From Pseudomonadota bacterium (lineage in GTDB: Bacteria; Pseudomonadota; Alphaproteobacteria; Rhizobiales; Xanthobacteraceae): a stretch of 8,746 nt of DNA. The notes under the pieces are model-generated. The model was not told the origin of the DNA. It searched no databases and worked only from the letters and a program-made list of their open reading frames with translations. Location of the stretch: NCBI GenBank assembly GCA_023391175.1, contig JAEWBL010000428.1, positions 1-8,746 on the forward strand, in the 5' to 3' direction. The position numbers and the translations under genes are program-made. This document shows, one piece after another, positions 1 through 6,214 of this stretch (within the stretch, counting starts at the first letter, position 1; every line of letters begins with the position of its first letter).

Positions 1-1
1 G

Positions 2-2026
2 GCGGGAGCGGCGGCGCTCGGGCTGGTGCTGGCGGCGGGGGCGGGTGCGGCCGGCCTCGCCGTCCTTCGCGCCAATGCTCCGCCGCCGCCCGAGTCCAAG
101 GTCTCGGCCGAGGTGGTGGACAAGGAAGGCCGTCTCCTGCGGCCCTTCGCCTTGGCCGATGGCCGCTGGCGGCTCGCCGCTTCGGCCACGGACGTGGACC
201 CGCGCCTCGTCGACATGATCCTCGCCTATGAGGACCGGCGCTTCCGCGAGCATATGGGCGTCGATGCCCTCGCGCTGCTGCGCGCGGCAGGGCAGGCGGC
301 GGGCTCGCTGCGCGTCGTCTCCGGCGGATCGACCCTGACCATGCAGGTGGCGCGCCTCACCTTGCCGCCGCGCGCCCGCACGCTGAACGCCAAGCTCGCC
401 CAGATGCGCCGTGCGCTGGAGCTGGAGGCGCGGCTCTCCAAGGACGAGATCCTCTCCCTCTACCTGACGCTTGCCCCCTATGGCGGCAATATCGAGGGGG
501 TGCGCGCGGCCTCGCTCACCTATCTCGGCAAGGAGCCGCGCCGGCTGACGCTCGGCGAGGCGGCGCTGCTGGTGGCGTTGCCGCAATCGCCCGAGACCCG
601 CCGGCCGGACCGCTACCCCGCCCGCGCCAAGGCGGCGCGCGACCGCGTGCTGGACCGCCTCGCCGCGCAGGGGATCATCGCGCCGGACGAAGTGCGCGTC
701 GCCAAGGCCGAGGCCGTGCCAACGGCGCGCCGGCCCCTGCCGCAGATCGCGCCGCACCTCTCCGAGGAGATGGCGGCGGAGCGGCCGGACCTCGCCCGCC
801 ACCTCTCCACCCTCGACGCGCCCTTGCAGGAGCGGCTGGAGGAGCTGGTGCGCGAGCGCACCCGCACGCTGGGGCGGGGGCTCTCCGCCGCCATCGTGGT
901 GCTGGACAATGAGAGCGCCGAGGTGCGCGCCTATGTGGCCGCCGCCGACTATTTCGACAAGGATCGCGCCGGCGCCGTGGACCTCGCCCGTGCCGTGCGA
1001 TCGCCGGGCTCCACGCTGAAGCCCTTCATCTATGCGCTGGCCTTCGAGGACGGCATCGCCCACCCCGAGACGCTGATCGAGGACCGGCCCGCCCGCTTCG
1101 GCCCGTGGCGGCCGGAGAATTTCGACCGCACCTTCCAGGGCACCCTCTCGGTGCGCAAGGCGTTGCAGATGTCGCTGAACGTGCCAGCCGTGCGCCTGCT
1201 GGAAGCGGTGGGGCCGCAGCGCCTCGCGAGCCGGATGCAGCAGGCGGGCGGGCGGCTGGAGCTGCCCCCCGGCGCCGCGCCGGCTTTGCCCATGGGCCTC
1301 GGCGGCGTGGGCATCCGCCTCATCGACCTCACCACCCTCTATGCCGCGCTGGCGCGGGGCGGGGAGGCCCATGCCCCGGTCTTCCGCCGCGGTGATGGCG
1401 CGGTGGCGGCGCCGCGCAAGGCCCGCCTCGTGGACGAGGTGGCGGCCTGGTATGTGGGCCAGTGCCTCCTCGGCACGCCGGCGCCGGAGAATGCCTTGGG
1501 CGGGCGCATCGCCTTCAAGACCGGCACCTCCTACGGCTATCGCGACAGCTGGGCGGTGGGCTTCGATGGCCGGCGCACGGTGGGTGTCTGGGTCGGCCGG
1601 CCGGACGGGCAGGCGGTGCCTGACCTCACCGGCCGCGCGGCGGCGGCGCCTTTGCTGTTCGACGCCTTCGCCCGCATCGTCCGCACTCCGGCGAGCCTCG
1701 CCGCAGCGCCCCGTGGGGCGGTCGTGGCCGGTAACGCACGGCTCCCCCCGCCCCAGCGGCATTTCGGCCGGGCGCGGCAGGAGCAGGCGCTGGAGGTGGT
1801 CTATCCCCCCGACGGCGCGCGCGTCGCGGCCGAGGGGGCGGAAACGCTGGCGCTCAAGGTGGACGGCGGCACCTTCCCCCTCACCCTGCTCATGGATGGC
1901 CGTCCCGTGGCGCGGGTGGAGGACCGCCGCACTTTGTTCTGGACCCCGCCCGGCCGCGGCTTCGCCCGCCTCACCGTCATCGATGCGGACGGCCGCAGCG
2001 ACAGCGTGACGGTGAAGGTGGAGTAG
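2..2026 (+). CDS. pbpC: Penicillin-binding protein 1C (bifunctional transglycosylase/transpeptidase), 5' end outside window
   Basis: Inner-membrane, periplasm-facing peptidoglycan synthase of the PBP1C class. The frame is open from the first bases and begins with an Ala/Gly/Leu-rich hydrophobic stretch, so the real start and part of the N-terminal membrane anchor lie upstream; the GTG at 26 is only an internal candidate. Residues below are counted from that GTG. The GT51 glycosyltransferase domain (about 60-200) shows EDRRFREHMG with the catalytic Glu at 69, GGSTLTMQ at 100-107 and LSKDEILSLYL at 137-147. The transpeptidase domain (about 285-555) shows SPGSTLKP with catalytic Ser329 and Lys332, SLN at 383-385 and KTGT at 498-501. 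A C-terminal beta-rich segment (about 590-666) fits the BiPBP_C domain typical of PBP1C. The stop is TAG at 2024. The gene reads cleanly with no frameshift. In many bacteria pbpC follows an alpha-2-macroglobulin gene, which would lie upstream of the window. PBP1A is less likely given the C-terminal domain and the length. Confidence 0.95.
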   Translation, partial: AGAAALGLVLAAGAGAAGLAVLRANAPPPPESKVSAEVVDKEGRLLRPFALADGRWRLAASATDVDPRLVDMILAYEDRRFREHMGVDALALLRAAGQAAGSLRVVSGGSTLTMQVARLTLPPRARTLNAKLAQMRRALELEARLSKDEILSLYLTLAPYGGNIEGVRAASLTYLGKEPRRLTLGEAALLVALPQSPETRRPDRYPARAKAARDRVLDRLAAQGIIAPDEVRVAKAEAVPTARRPLPQIAPHLSEEMAAERPDLARHLSTLDAPLQERLEELVRERTRTLGRGLSAAIVVLDNESAEVRAYVAAADYFDKDRAGAVDLARAVRSPGSTLKPFIYALAFEDGIAHPETLIEDRPARFGPWRPENFDRTFQGTLSVRKALQMSLNVPAVRLLEAVGPQRLASRMQQAGGRLELPPGAAPALPMGLGGVGIRLIDLTTLYAALARGGEAHAPVFRRGDGAVAAPRKARLVDEVAAWYVGQCLLGTPAPENALGGRIAFKTGTSYGYRDSWAVGFDGRRTVGVWVGRPDGQAVPDLTGRAAAAPLLFDAFARIVRTPASLAAAPRGAVVAGNARLPPPQRHFGRARQEQALEVVYPPDGARVAAEGAETLALKVDGGTFPLTLLMDGRPVARVEDRRTLFWTPPGRGFARLTVIDADGRSDSVTVKVE

Positions 2027-2030
2027 GGAC

Positions 2031-2062
2031 AAAAGAAAACCCGCTGCCTTGCGACAGCGGGT
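2031..2062 (-). terminator. Intrinsic terminator between convergent pbpC and DUF1127 genes
   Basis: A perfect 8-bp stem, ACCCGCTG (2039-2046) with CAGCGGGT (2055-2062), encloses an 8-base loop. Read on the minus strand it is followed by TTTCTTTTGT, a good U-tract, so it should end transcripts of the DUF1127 gene. On the plus strand it lies 12 bases after the pbpC stop and is preceded by an A-rich tract but lacks a following T-run, so any action on pbpC would be weaker. Confidence 0.75.
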
Positions 2063-2100
2063 GGAGGGCACTTGGGAGGAAACGCGGAAGACAGGGACTT

Positions 2101-2136
2101 AAGTCCGGCCGCCGCGAAACCGCGCGGCCGGGCCTT
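2101..2136. other. Strong GC-rich stem-loop downstream of DUF1127 gene
   Basis: CCGGCCG (2105-2111) and CGCG (2113-2116) pair with CGCG (2121-2124) and CGGCCGG (2125-2131) around an AAAC loop, with C2112 bulged. The outer AAG/CTT bases can extend the stem. It sits 10 bases after the DUF1127 stop, before the T-tailed terminator, and partly overlaps a 10-bp palindrome, GACTTAAGTC (2096-2105). It has no U-tract of its own, so it could be an upstream part of a tandem terminator or a 3' stabilising hairpin. That role is inference. Confidence 0.55.
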
Positions 2137-2145
2137 CAGGAATTC

Positions 2146-2352
2146 TCAGAAGCCGCGGGCAACGGCCTGGGTGATGCGCTGACGGTCGAGGCCCATCTCG
2201 GCGAGCTCGCTGTTGGAGCGGCGCGAGAGGTACTCGTAGCGCTCCGACATGGCGCGGGCTTCGGCGACGGCGTCGAGGAAGTCGCACACCGCATTGCCGA
2301 TGCGACCGAAGAAGCCGGTTTCGCGGGGAGCATGTGCAGTGATCGTGACCAT
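2146..2352 (-). CDS. DUF1127 small protein
   Basis: A 68-residue basic protein. The C-terminal part, LSRRSNSELAEMGLDRQRI at residues 43-61, matches the DUF1127 pattern: a helix with 'L..L.. EL.D.GL.R..I' spacing. DUF1127 proteins are common in alphaproteobacteria; some studied members are small Arg-rich regulators of RNA turnover, phosphate or carbon metabolism, but no function can be assigned here. The frame is open further upstream (to 2427), but the ATG at 2350-2352 is chosen because GGAGG (2358-2362) lies 5 bases before it. The ATG at 2362-2364 overlaps that Shine-Dalgarno and would lose it. The gene converges on pbpC and ends before two hairpins. Residues 1-20 contain no hydrophobic signal, so the protein is probably cytoplasmic. 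Confidence 0.85.
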   Translation of the reverse strand: MVTITAHAPRETGFFGRIGNAVCDFLDAVAEARAMSERYEYLSRRSNSELAEMGLDRQRITQAVARGF

Positions 2353-2400
2353 TTTCGCCTCCATTTGATGAAGGGAAGATAGGCCATCCGCGTGCGATGC

Positions 2401-2406
2401 AATATA
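2401..2406 (-). promoter_or_regulatory. Candidate -10 box for the DUF1127 gene
   Basis: Read on the minus strand, TATATT (2406-2401) lies in a locally AT-richer stretch about 50 bases before the chosen start codon. No convincing -35 hexamer is seen at 16-18 bases upstream, so only the -10 is suggested and an alternative sigma factor or activator is possible. Confidence 0.3.
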
Positions 2407-2538
2407 GCGGATTGTGCATGGCACCATTGCGTATGTCGTATACCAAGCGGATGTCGGGGCTGACCGGTGCCGAACCGCGCCGATACCCCTGGTGCTACCC
2501 CTCTCGAACCGGGGGTGTGAATGACGCTGAATCGGGAG

Positions 2539-2567
2539 TTGAACCCGGCGATCGAATTGCGTATAGA
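2539..2567 (+). promoter_or_regulatory. Sigma-70-type promoter of tRNA-Gln
   Basis: TTGAAC (2539-2544), a 17-base spacer and TATAGA (2562-2567) make a near-consensus -35/-10 pair in an otherwise GC-rich region. Transcription would begin near 2574, about 45 bases before the tRNA, leaving a short 5' leader for RNase P to remove. The strength of the match fits a stable-RNA promoter. Confidence 0.7.
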
Positions 2568-2620
2568 GCCCACCTGCCTCGGCAGACCCACCCGCCCCGC
2601 GTCAGCGGCCGTCCGGGTGT

Positions 2621-2694
2621 TGGGGGATAGTTCAACGGTAGAACCGCGGACTCTGACTCCGTTAATCCTGGTTCGAATCCAGGTCCCCCAGCCA
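2621..2694 (+). tRNA. tRNA-Gln (anticodon CUG)
   Basis: A 74-base cloverleaf including an encoded CCA. The acceptor stem TGGGGGA pairs with TCCCCCA, with G as discriminator and then CCA. The D stem is GTTC/GAAC, the anticodon stem GCGGA/TCCGT with loop CTCTGAC and anticodon CTG, which reads CAG. The variable loop is TAAT, and the T stem CCTGG/CCAGG has loop TTCGAAT. All stems are paired (one G-T pair at the top of the anticodon stem). It has its own promoter upstream and is followed by gene remnants, which fits use of its 3' end as an integration site, although no duplicated 3' end was found in the window. Confidence 0.96.
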
Positions 2695-2751
2695 AATCGA
2701 TGCCCACCGCCGACCAATCCCGATCAAGTTCAGCCACCGAGTCTGGTCCTG

Positions 2752-2776
2752 TTGATGGTTCCCAAAGGACCATCAA
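2752..2776 (+). terminator. Hairpin after tRNA-Gln, possible terminator
   Basis: TTGATGGT (2752-2759) and ACCATCAA (2769-2776) form a perfect 8-bp stem around TCCCAAAGG, in which CC/GG may pair further. It lies 57 bases after the tRNA. There is no T-run on either side, so termination is only a guess; it could equally be a scar left by an inserted element. Confidence 0.35.
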
Positions 2777-2797
2777 TGAAGCCGCTCGGCGTGCATC

Positions 2798-3097
2798 ATG
2801 CAGTCCTTCACCCAAGCGGCGAGCGACGGCTGTACCAAGCAGGCCGGCGTGCTGACGAACCTTTACAACGGCCAGTTCTCCGCCTGGAATGCCCAGAACA
2901 ACGCCGCGTCGCAGACCAGCAGCGACCTCATGGGCGCCATCCGCGCCGGTGCAGGCCTCATCTTCTTCGACGAGAATGCGCAGGAGAATAAGGAGCTGGC
3001 CCCCGGGACGCTGGACGCGGTGCGCTCGATACCTGTGCAGGAATGGGACCATAAGCGGGGCATTGGTGATGGCGGGCGGAACATCGGCACCTGGTAG
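2798..3097 (+). pseudogene. Remnant of phage tail-fibre type protein with S74-like (intramolecular chaperone) region
   Basis: An open frame of 99 residues from an ATG without a visible Shine-Dalgarno; an in-frame stop lies at 2777. The first part (ASDGCTKQAGVLTNLYNGQF, then a Gln/Asn/Ser-rich stretch) resembles the body of phage-associated proteins. The end (LDAVRSIPVQEWDHKRGI then GDGGRNIG) resembles the start of the Peptidase_S74 / endosialidase C-terminal chaperone domain, where the pattern LDAV..IPV..W.YK.G..DGG.HIGP..ED is usual. The frame then stops in TAG at 3095 just where the rest of that domain should follow, so both ends are missing. Base composition is less GC-skewed than in the neighbours. 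The call rests on motif memory; it could instead be a short hypothetical protein, but with the adjoining pseudogene a fragment of an old prophage or island is more likely. Confidence 0.6.
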
Positions 3098-3099
3098 GG

Positions 3100-3430
3100 G
3101 CCATCGAGCTCGCCCCCGCTCTACGATCTGCAGAGCGCCTGCTGGAGCAGGTGCTGCGGTCCCTTGGCGCCCTGCCGCGGCGCCGTCATCCAGATTTCGA
3201 TTTCCTCCGGCTCCATGAGGATTATCGGCATTGCCTTTGGCTGGATGTTTGCGACCGGCCCACTCGGCTCCATGGTGAGAATGCCGAAGAGGCCGATGGC
3301 CTCGATGCCCAACTTCATCTTGCGGACGCAGGTCCAACCAGCGTCAAGATCCCGGCGAAGAATGCGAGCAGTAGCTCCTCCGAGAACGCGAACCACATAT
3401 CGCCGATAACCGACGGGACCAGCTGCAGCT
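3100..3430 (-). pseudogene. SRAP (YedK/HMCES-type) pseudogene, 5'-truncated with two frameshifts
   Basis: SRAP proteins form a DNA-protein crosslink at abasic sites in single-stranded DNA through Cys2. Read on the minus strand, one frame gives MWFAFSEELLLAFFAGIL (about 3347-3398). The next frame gives WTCVRK, then GLFGILTMEPSGPVANIQPK, AMPIIL and PEEIEIWMTAPRQGAKGP (about 3170-3336), and a third gives LQIVERG (about 3121-3139). Joined, these follow the SRAP C-terminal order: WFA, FAGIWT.WT.VRK, F.TTEPN, IHPKAMPVIL, W..AP..EAKALQ, ALQIVARG. Frame changes lie near 3337-3338 (two extra bases, or one lost, between CTG and TGG) and near 3136-3140. The N-terminal half, including catalytic Cys2, is absent; the conserved His before PKAMP is Gln (CAG at 3241-3243) and a conserved Trp is Leu. 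It is clearly non-functional. It lies between the tail-fibre remnant and the DHA kinase. Confidence 0.8.
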
Positions 3431-3465
3431 TCCCAGCGCCGGGAAGCCTCCAGGGAGAGCGACAC

Positions 3466-5103
3466 TCAGGCCTGCCGCGCCAGCGCCTCGAACACGCGGG
3501 CGACCGCTTCCGCGCCGGGGTCCACCACCCCGGCGAGGTCGGTGCCCGACAGATAGCTGGACCGGCCGACACGGGCCGCCGTCATCGCTGCGGTGGCGTC
3601 CGCCCCGGCCCGCGCTGCACGGGCGGCGGCCGCAAGCGTTTGCCCCTCCGCCAGAGCCGCGATCGCTGGGCTGAGCGCATCGATCATGGTGCGGTCGCCG
3701 AGCTTCGCTCCACCGTAGTGGCTCATCCGCCCGACCCCGGCGTCGAGCGCCGCGGCAACGCCGGAGCCCTGCCTGAGGGCCACCCCGGCGGCCGCCGCAA
3801 AGATCGATAGCAGCACGCCGCTCGATCCGCCCATCACCCGCGACAGACGCTCTGCGATGGCCTCGCACAGGGCGGCGGGATCGGCGAGAGGCAGGAGGTC
3901 GAGATCATCCTCGACCTTGCGGGCGGCGGCGGCGAAGGTGGAACCCGTGTCGCCGTCGCCGACCCGGGCGTCGAGTGCATCCAGCTGCGGCTGGGCGGCG
4001 ATCAGCGTCGCACAGACGGCGCGCAGCAGGGCGCGGGTCGCCGGGTCCTCCGACGGCAGCGCCGCATGCCCGGCAAGCCGGGCCGAAGGCGCAACCACCG
4101 CGATCGGCCCCGGCGCGCGGGCCTCCGGCCAAGCGGGCACATCGACCGGAGCGGTCAGCCAGGCGCGCCTGTCATCGTCGAGCGGAAGGAACGACAGTGA
4201 GAAACCACGCATGTCCAGCGCCGTCACGGCACCCGCGGGGCCCAGCACCAGCGCGATGCGCGCCCCGATGGGGCTCTTCAGCACCTCGCGCAGGACAATG
4301 GAGAGTTCCAGGGCCGGGACTCCACCGAGATTGTTGACGAGCAGCGCAAGCTGGGGCGCTTCGCGCACATCCGTTCCGAAGCGGGCGATCATGTCGGCCA
4401 CCAGTTGTGCCGCGCCGGGGAGCACGATGCGCTCCAGCCCCGGCTCGCCATGGATGCCGAGGCCGAGTTCGGCGTGCCCGTCCTCCATGCGTTCCTCGGA
4501 GGGTCGCCCGGGAATGCTGCAGGTGCTCGTCGCCACCCCGAGCGACTTCACCACGCCCGCCGCGTCGGCGGCCCGGCGCCGCACCTCGGGAAGTGGCAGG
4601 CCGGCGGCGGCGGCGTGTCCCGCGGCCTTGTGGACGAAGATCGTGCCGGCGATGCCGCGCGGACGGGGGTTGTCCGGCAGGGCGATGTCGTCGCCGACGA
4701 TCACCATCTCCACGTCCAGACCGAGGGTCCGCGCGCGCTCGGCGGCGAGGCCGAAGTTGAGCCGATCGCCGCCGTAGTTCTTGACGATCAGCAGGCAGCC
4801 CGCCGGTCCCGTCACCGCGAGGATGGCCGCAAGCACCGCATCCACCGTGGGCGAAGCGAAGATGTCGCCGCAGACGGCGGCGTCCAGCAGCCCTTCGCCG
4901 ACGAATCCGGCATGGGCCGGCTCGTGCCCCGATCCCCCGCCGGAGATGACCGCCACCCGGTCGGCCGGCCGATCGGTCCGCAGCACGACCTTGATCTCAG
5001 GATAGCCGTCGAGCCGTGCCAGCCGGCCACCAGATCCCAGGATGAGGCCATCGATGGCGTCGGCGACAAGCATGTCGGCGGAGTTGTAGAAATGCTTATT
5101 CAA
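3466..5103 (-). CDS. dhaKL: Dihydroxyacetone kinase, fused DhaK-DhaL (ATP-dependent)
   Basis: A cytoplasmic kinase that phosphorylates dihydroxyacetone with ATP; some family members act on erythrulose or other short ketoses. The 545-residue protein has a DhaK domain (about 1-325) with GGGSGHEPAHAGFVGEG at 55-71, KNYGGDRLNFG at 108-118 and GLGIHGEPG at 214-222; His218 is the residue that binds substrate covalently in this family. After a Pro/Ala-rich linker, the DhaL domain (about 345-545) has DGDTGSTF at 383-390 for Mg-ATP, GGSSG at 425-429 and KLGDRTMID at 467-475. One-chain fusion means ATP rather than PTS phosphate is the donor. The start is taken as TTG at 5101-5103 because the resulting MNKHFYNSADMLV matches usual DhaK N-termini and a GAGGA lies about 9 bases before it; the upstream in-frame extension to 5208 has no family resemblance. 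It follows the broken reductase by 205 bases in the same direction, so it may have its own promoter, but none was recognised. The frame is intact and high in GC at third positions. Confidence 0.93.
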   Translation of the reverse strand: MNKHFYNSADMLVADAIDGLILGSGGRLARLDGYPEIKVVLRTDRPADRVAVISGGGSGHEPAHAGFVGEGLLDAAVCGDIFASPTVDAVLAAILAVTGPAGCLLIVKNYGGDRLNFGLAAERARTLGLDVEMVIVGDDIALPDNPRPRGIAGTIFVHKAAGHAAAAGLPLPEVRRRAADAAGVVKSLGVATSTCSIPGRPSEERMEDGHAELGLGIHGEPGLERIVLPGAAQLVADMIARFGTDVREAPQLALLVNNLGGVPALELSIVLREVLKSPIGARIALVLGPAGAVTALDMRGFSLSFLPLDDDRRAWLTAPVDVPAWPEARAPGPIAVVAPSARLAGHAALPSEDPATRALLRAVCATLIAAQPQLDALDARVGDGDTGSTFAAAARKVEDDLDLLPLADPAALCEAIAERLSRVMGGSSGVLLSIFAAAAGVALRQGSGVAAALDAGVGRMSHYGGAKLGDRTMIDALSPAIAALAEGQTLAAAARAARAGADATAAMTAARVGRSSYLSGTDLAGVVDPGAEAVARVFEALARQA

Positions 5104-5308
5104 GGCAGTCCGTCCTCGCGTTCCCGCAGGGACCATAGCCGCGTCGGCGCCCGCATCACAGCGGCGCCACCGTCTACAAGGATGGTGCGCGCAACCTGTG
5201 GATGGCATGCCTTCTCGGGACAGGCAGGACCACAGGCCATTGTTGTAGGAGATCGTTGCCTGATCCGGGCTCGGCCGTCCGGGAGGTCGGTCGCTTCCCT
5301 ATCGGAGA

Positions 5309-6214
5309 TCATAAGTCCAAGACGAGGCGGGGGCTCGCCGAGAGCGCGACGCAGGCCAGGAGGCTTCTCCGGCGTTCTTCGGGGCTGAGGGCGCGGTCGC
5401 GGTGCAGCGGCTCGCCCTCAATCCAATCGATCTTGCAGAGCCCGCAGATGCCGCCACAGCAGGAACTGGGAATGGAGATGCCGCGTGCCGTAAGCGTATC
5501 CAGCATGCTGGCACCTGCCTCCATCTCGATCTCGGCACCCGAGCGGGCGAGGACGAGTGTGTAGGGCCGGGCCTCCGGGGGGCGACCAGAGGAGGCGGAA
5601 CGAAGCGCTCCACATGGACGAGGTGCTCCGGCCAGCCGGCGGTAGCCGCCTCGAAGGCGGCGATCAGGCTTTCCGGTCCGCAGCAGGAGACCGCCTGCGT
5701 AGTATTGCCGGAAAGGAGGGGGCCGAGCGCTGGGCGGCAACCTGTGCTGGTGTCATGAAGCTCGGCGACGCCCGCCGCAACCAGTGGAGCCGGCCGGTCG
5801 GCGAGCGGCGGCGGGCCGCGTGAGATGACATGAAGGCGGAAATCGGTGCGTCCCACCCGCAGGAGCGCTGCTGCCGCGGAGAGAAAGGGGGTCACCCCGA
5901 TGCCACCGGCGACGAAGATCTGCGCATCAGGCGCCAGCGAAAGTCCGCCACGCGGCAGCCCGACGCCGATCCCATCGCCCGCCTTCAGGCTTTCGCAGAG
6001 AAAGCGGGAGCCGCCGCGCCCCGCGGGCTCGTGCTTCACCGCGATCAGGTAGCTGTCCTTCTCGGCGGGATCGTTGACAAGGGAATAGGTGCGCACGCGT
6101 CCGTCTGGCAGGTACGAGGTCGAGGTGCGCGCCCGGGCGGAAGGGCGGCAGGTCCCAGCCCTCCGGATCCTTCAGCACGAACGCGACCACGGTGCGGATG
6201 CAACGCGGCGCCAT
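5309..6214 (-). pseudogene. Phthalate-dioxygenase-reductase (PDR) type oxidoreductase, two cancelling frameshifts
   Basis: Family role: moves electrons from NAD(P)H through a flavin and a plant-type 2Fe-2S centre to an oxygenase. The first ATG (6212-6214) follows GGAG by 7 bases. Segment one (6214-6116) ends in FRPGAHLDL. One extra base at 6115 shifts the frame, after which YLPDGRVRTYSLVNDP gives the flavin-binding RxYS motif, then GGIGVTPFLSA and SCCGPESLIAAF (NAD pocket), to HVERFVPPP. In a run of six G (5577-5582; C on the coding strand) one base appears missing, and the original frame resumes with PPEARPYTLVLA. It ends in the ferredoxin domain SCCGGICGLC (C-x4-C-x2-C), the fourth ligand in LLACVALS, and LVLDL. 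Repaired length is about 301 residues, close to the usual 310-325. All three pieces are well conserved, so the indels are recent or are sequencing errors. The start codon directly follows the MOSC stop (TAGATG). The missing partner oxygenase is not in the window. Confidence 0.85.

Noticed and set aside
1105..2009. Plus-strand frames of 96 and 222 residues inside pbpC
   Set aside because: Arg/Ala-rich out-of-frame translations of the transpeptidase coding sequence.
2497..2516. ACCCCT/GGGGGT hairpin that on the minus strand looks like a tRNA T-arm (GGTTCGAG)
   Set aside because: The stem and 7-base loop register do not fit a T-arm and no other cloverleaf arms are found around it.
2495..2717. 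Minus-strand reading frames across the tRNA with segments such as GFEPGLTESESAVLPLNY and GTWIRTRINGVRVR
   Set aside because: These are the well-known spurious translations of antisense tRNA sequence; the frames cover tRNA-Gln and its promoter.
5100..5312. Minus-strand frame containing RTILVDGGAAVM, reminiscent of a short-chain dehydrogenase C-terminus
   Set aside because: Only about a dozen residues match, nothing else of the family is present, and the frame overlaps the DHA kinase start; likely chance.
3857..5388. Long plus-strand frames opposite the DHA kinase gene
   Set aside because: High-GC antisense shadows with biased Arg/Ala/Pro/Ser composition and no recognisable domain, opposite a gene with full catalytic motifs.
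5299..5600. C-terminal part of the 265-residue minus frame as a genuine protein end
   Set aside because: After HVERFVPPP it reads low-complexity sequence, while the adjacent frame carries the full 2Fe-2S ferredoxin domain; the frameshift explains it.
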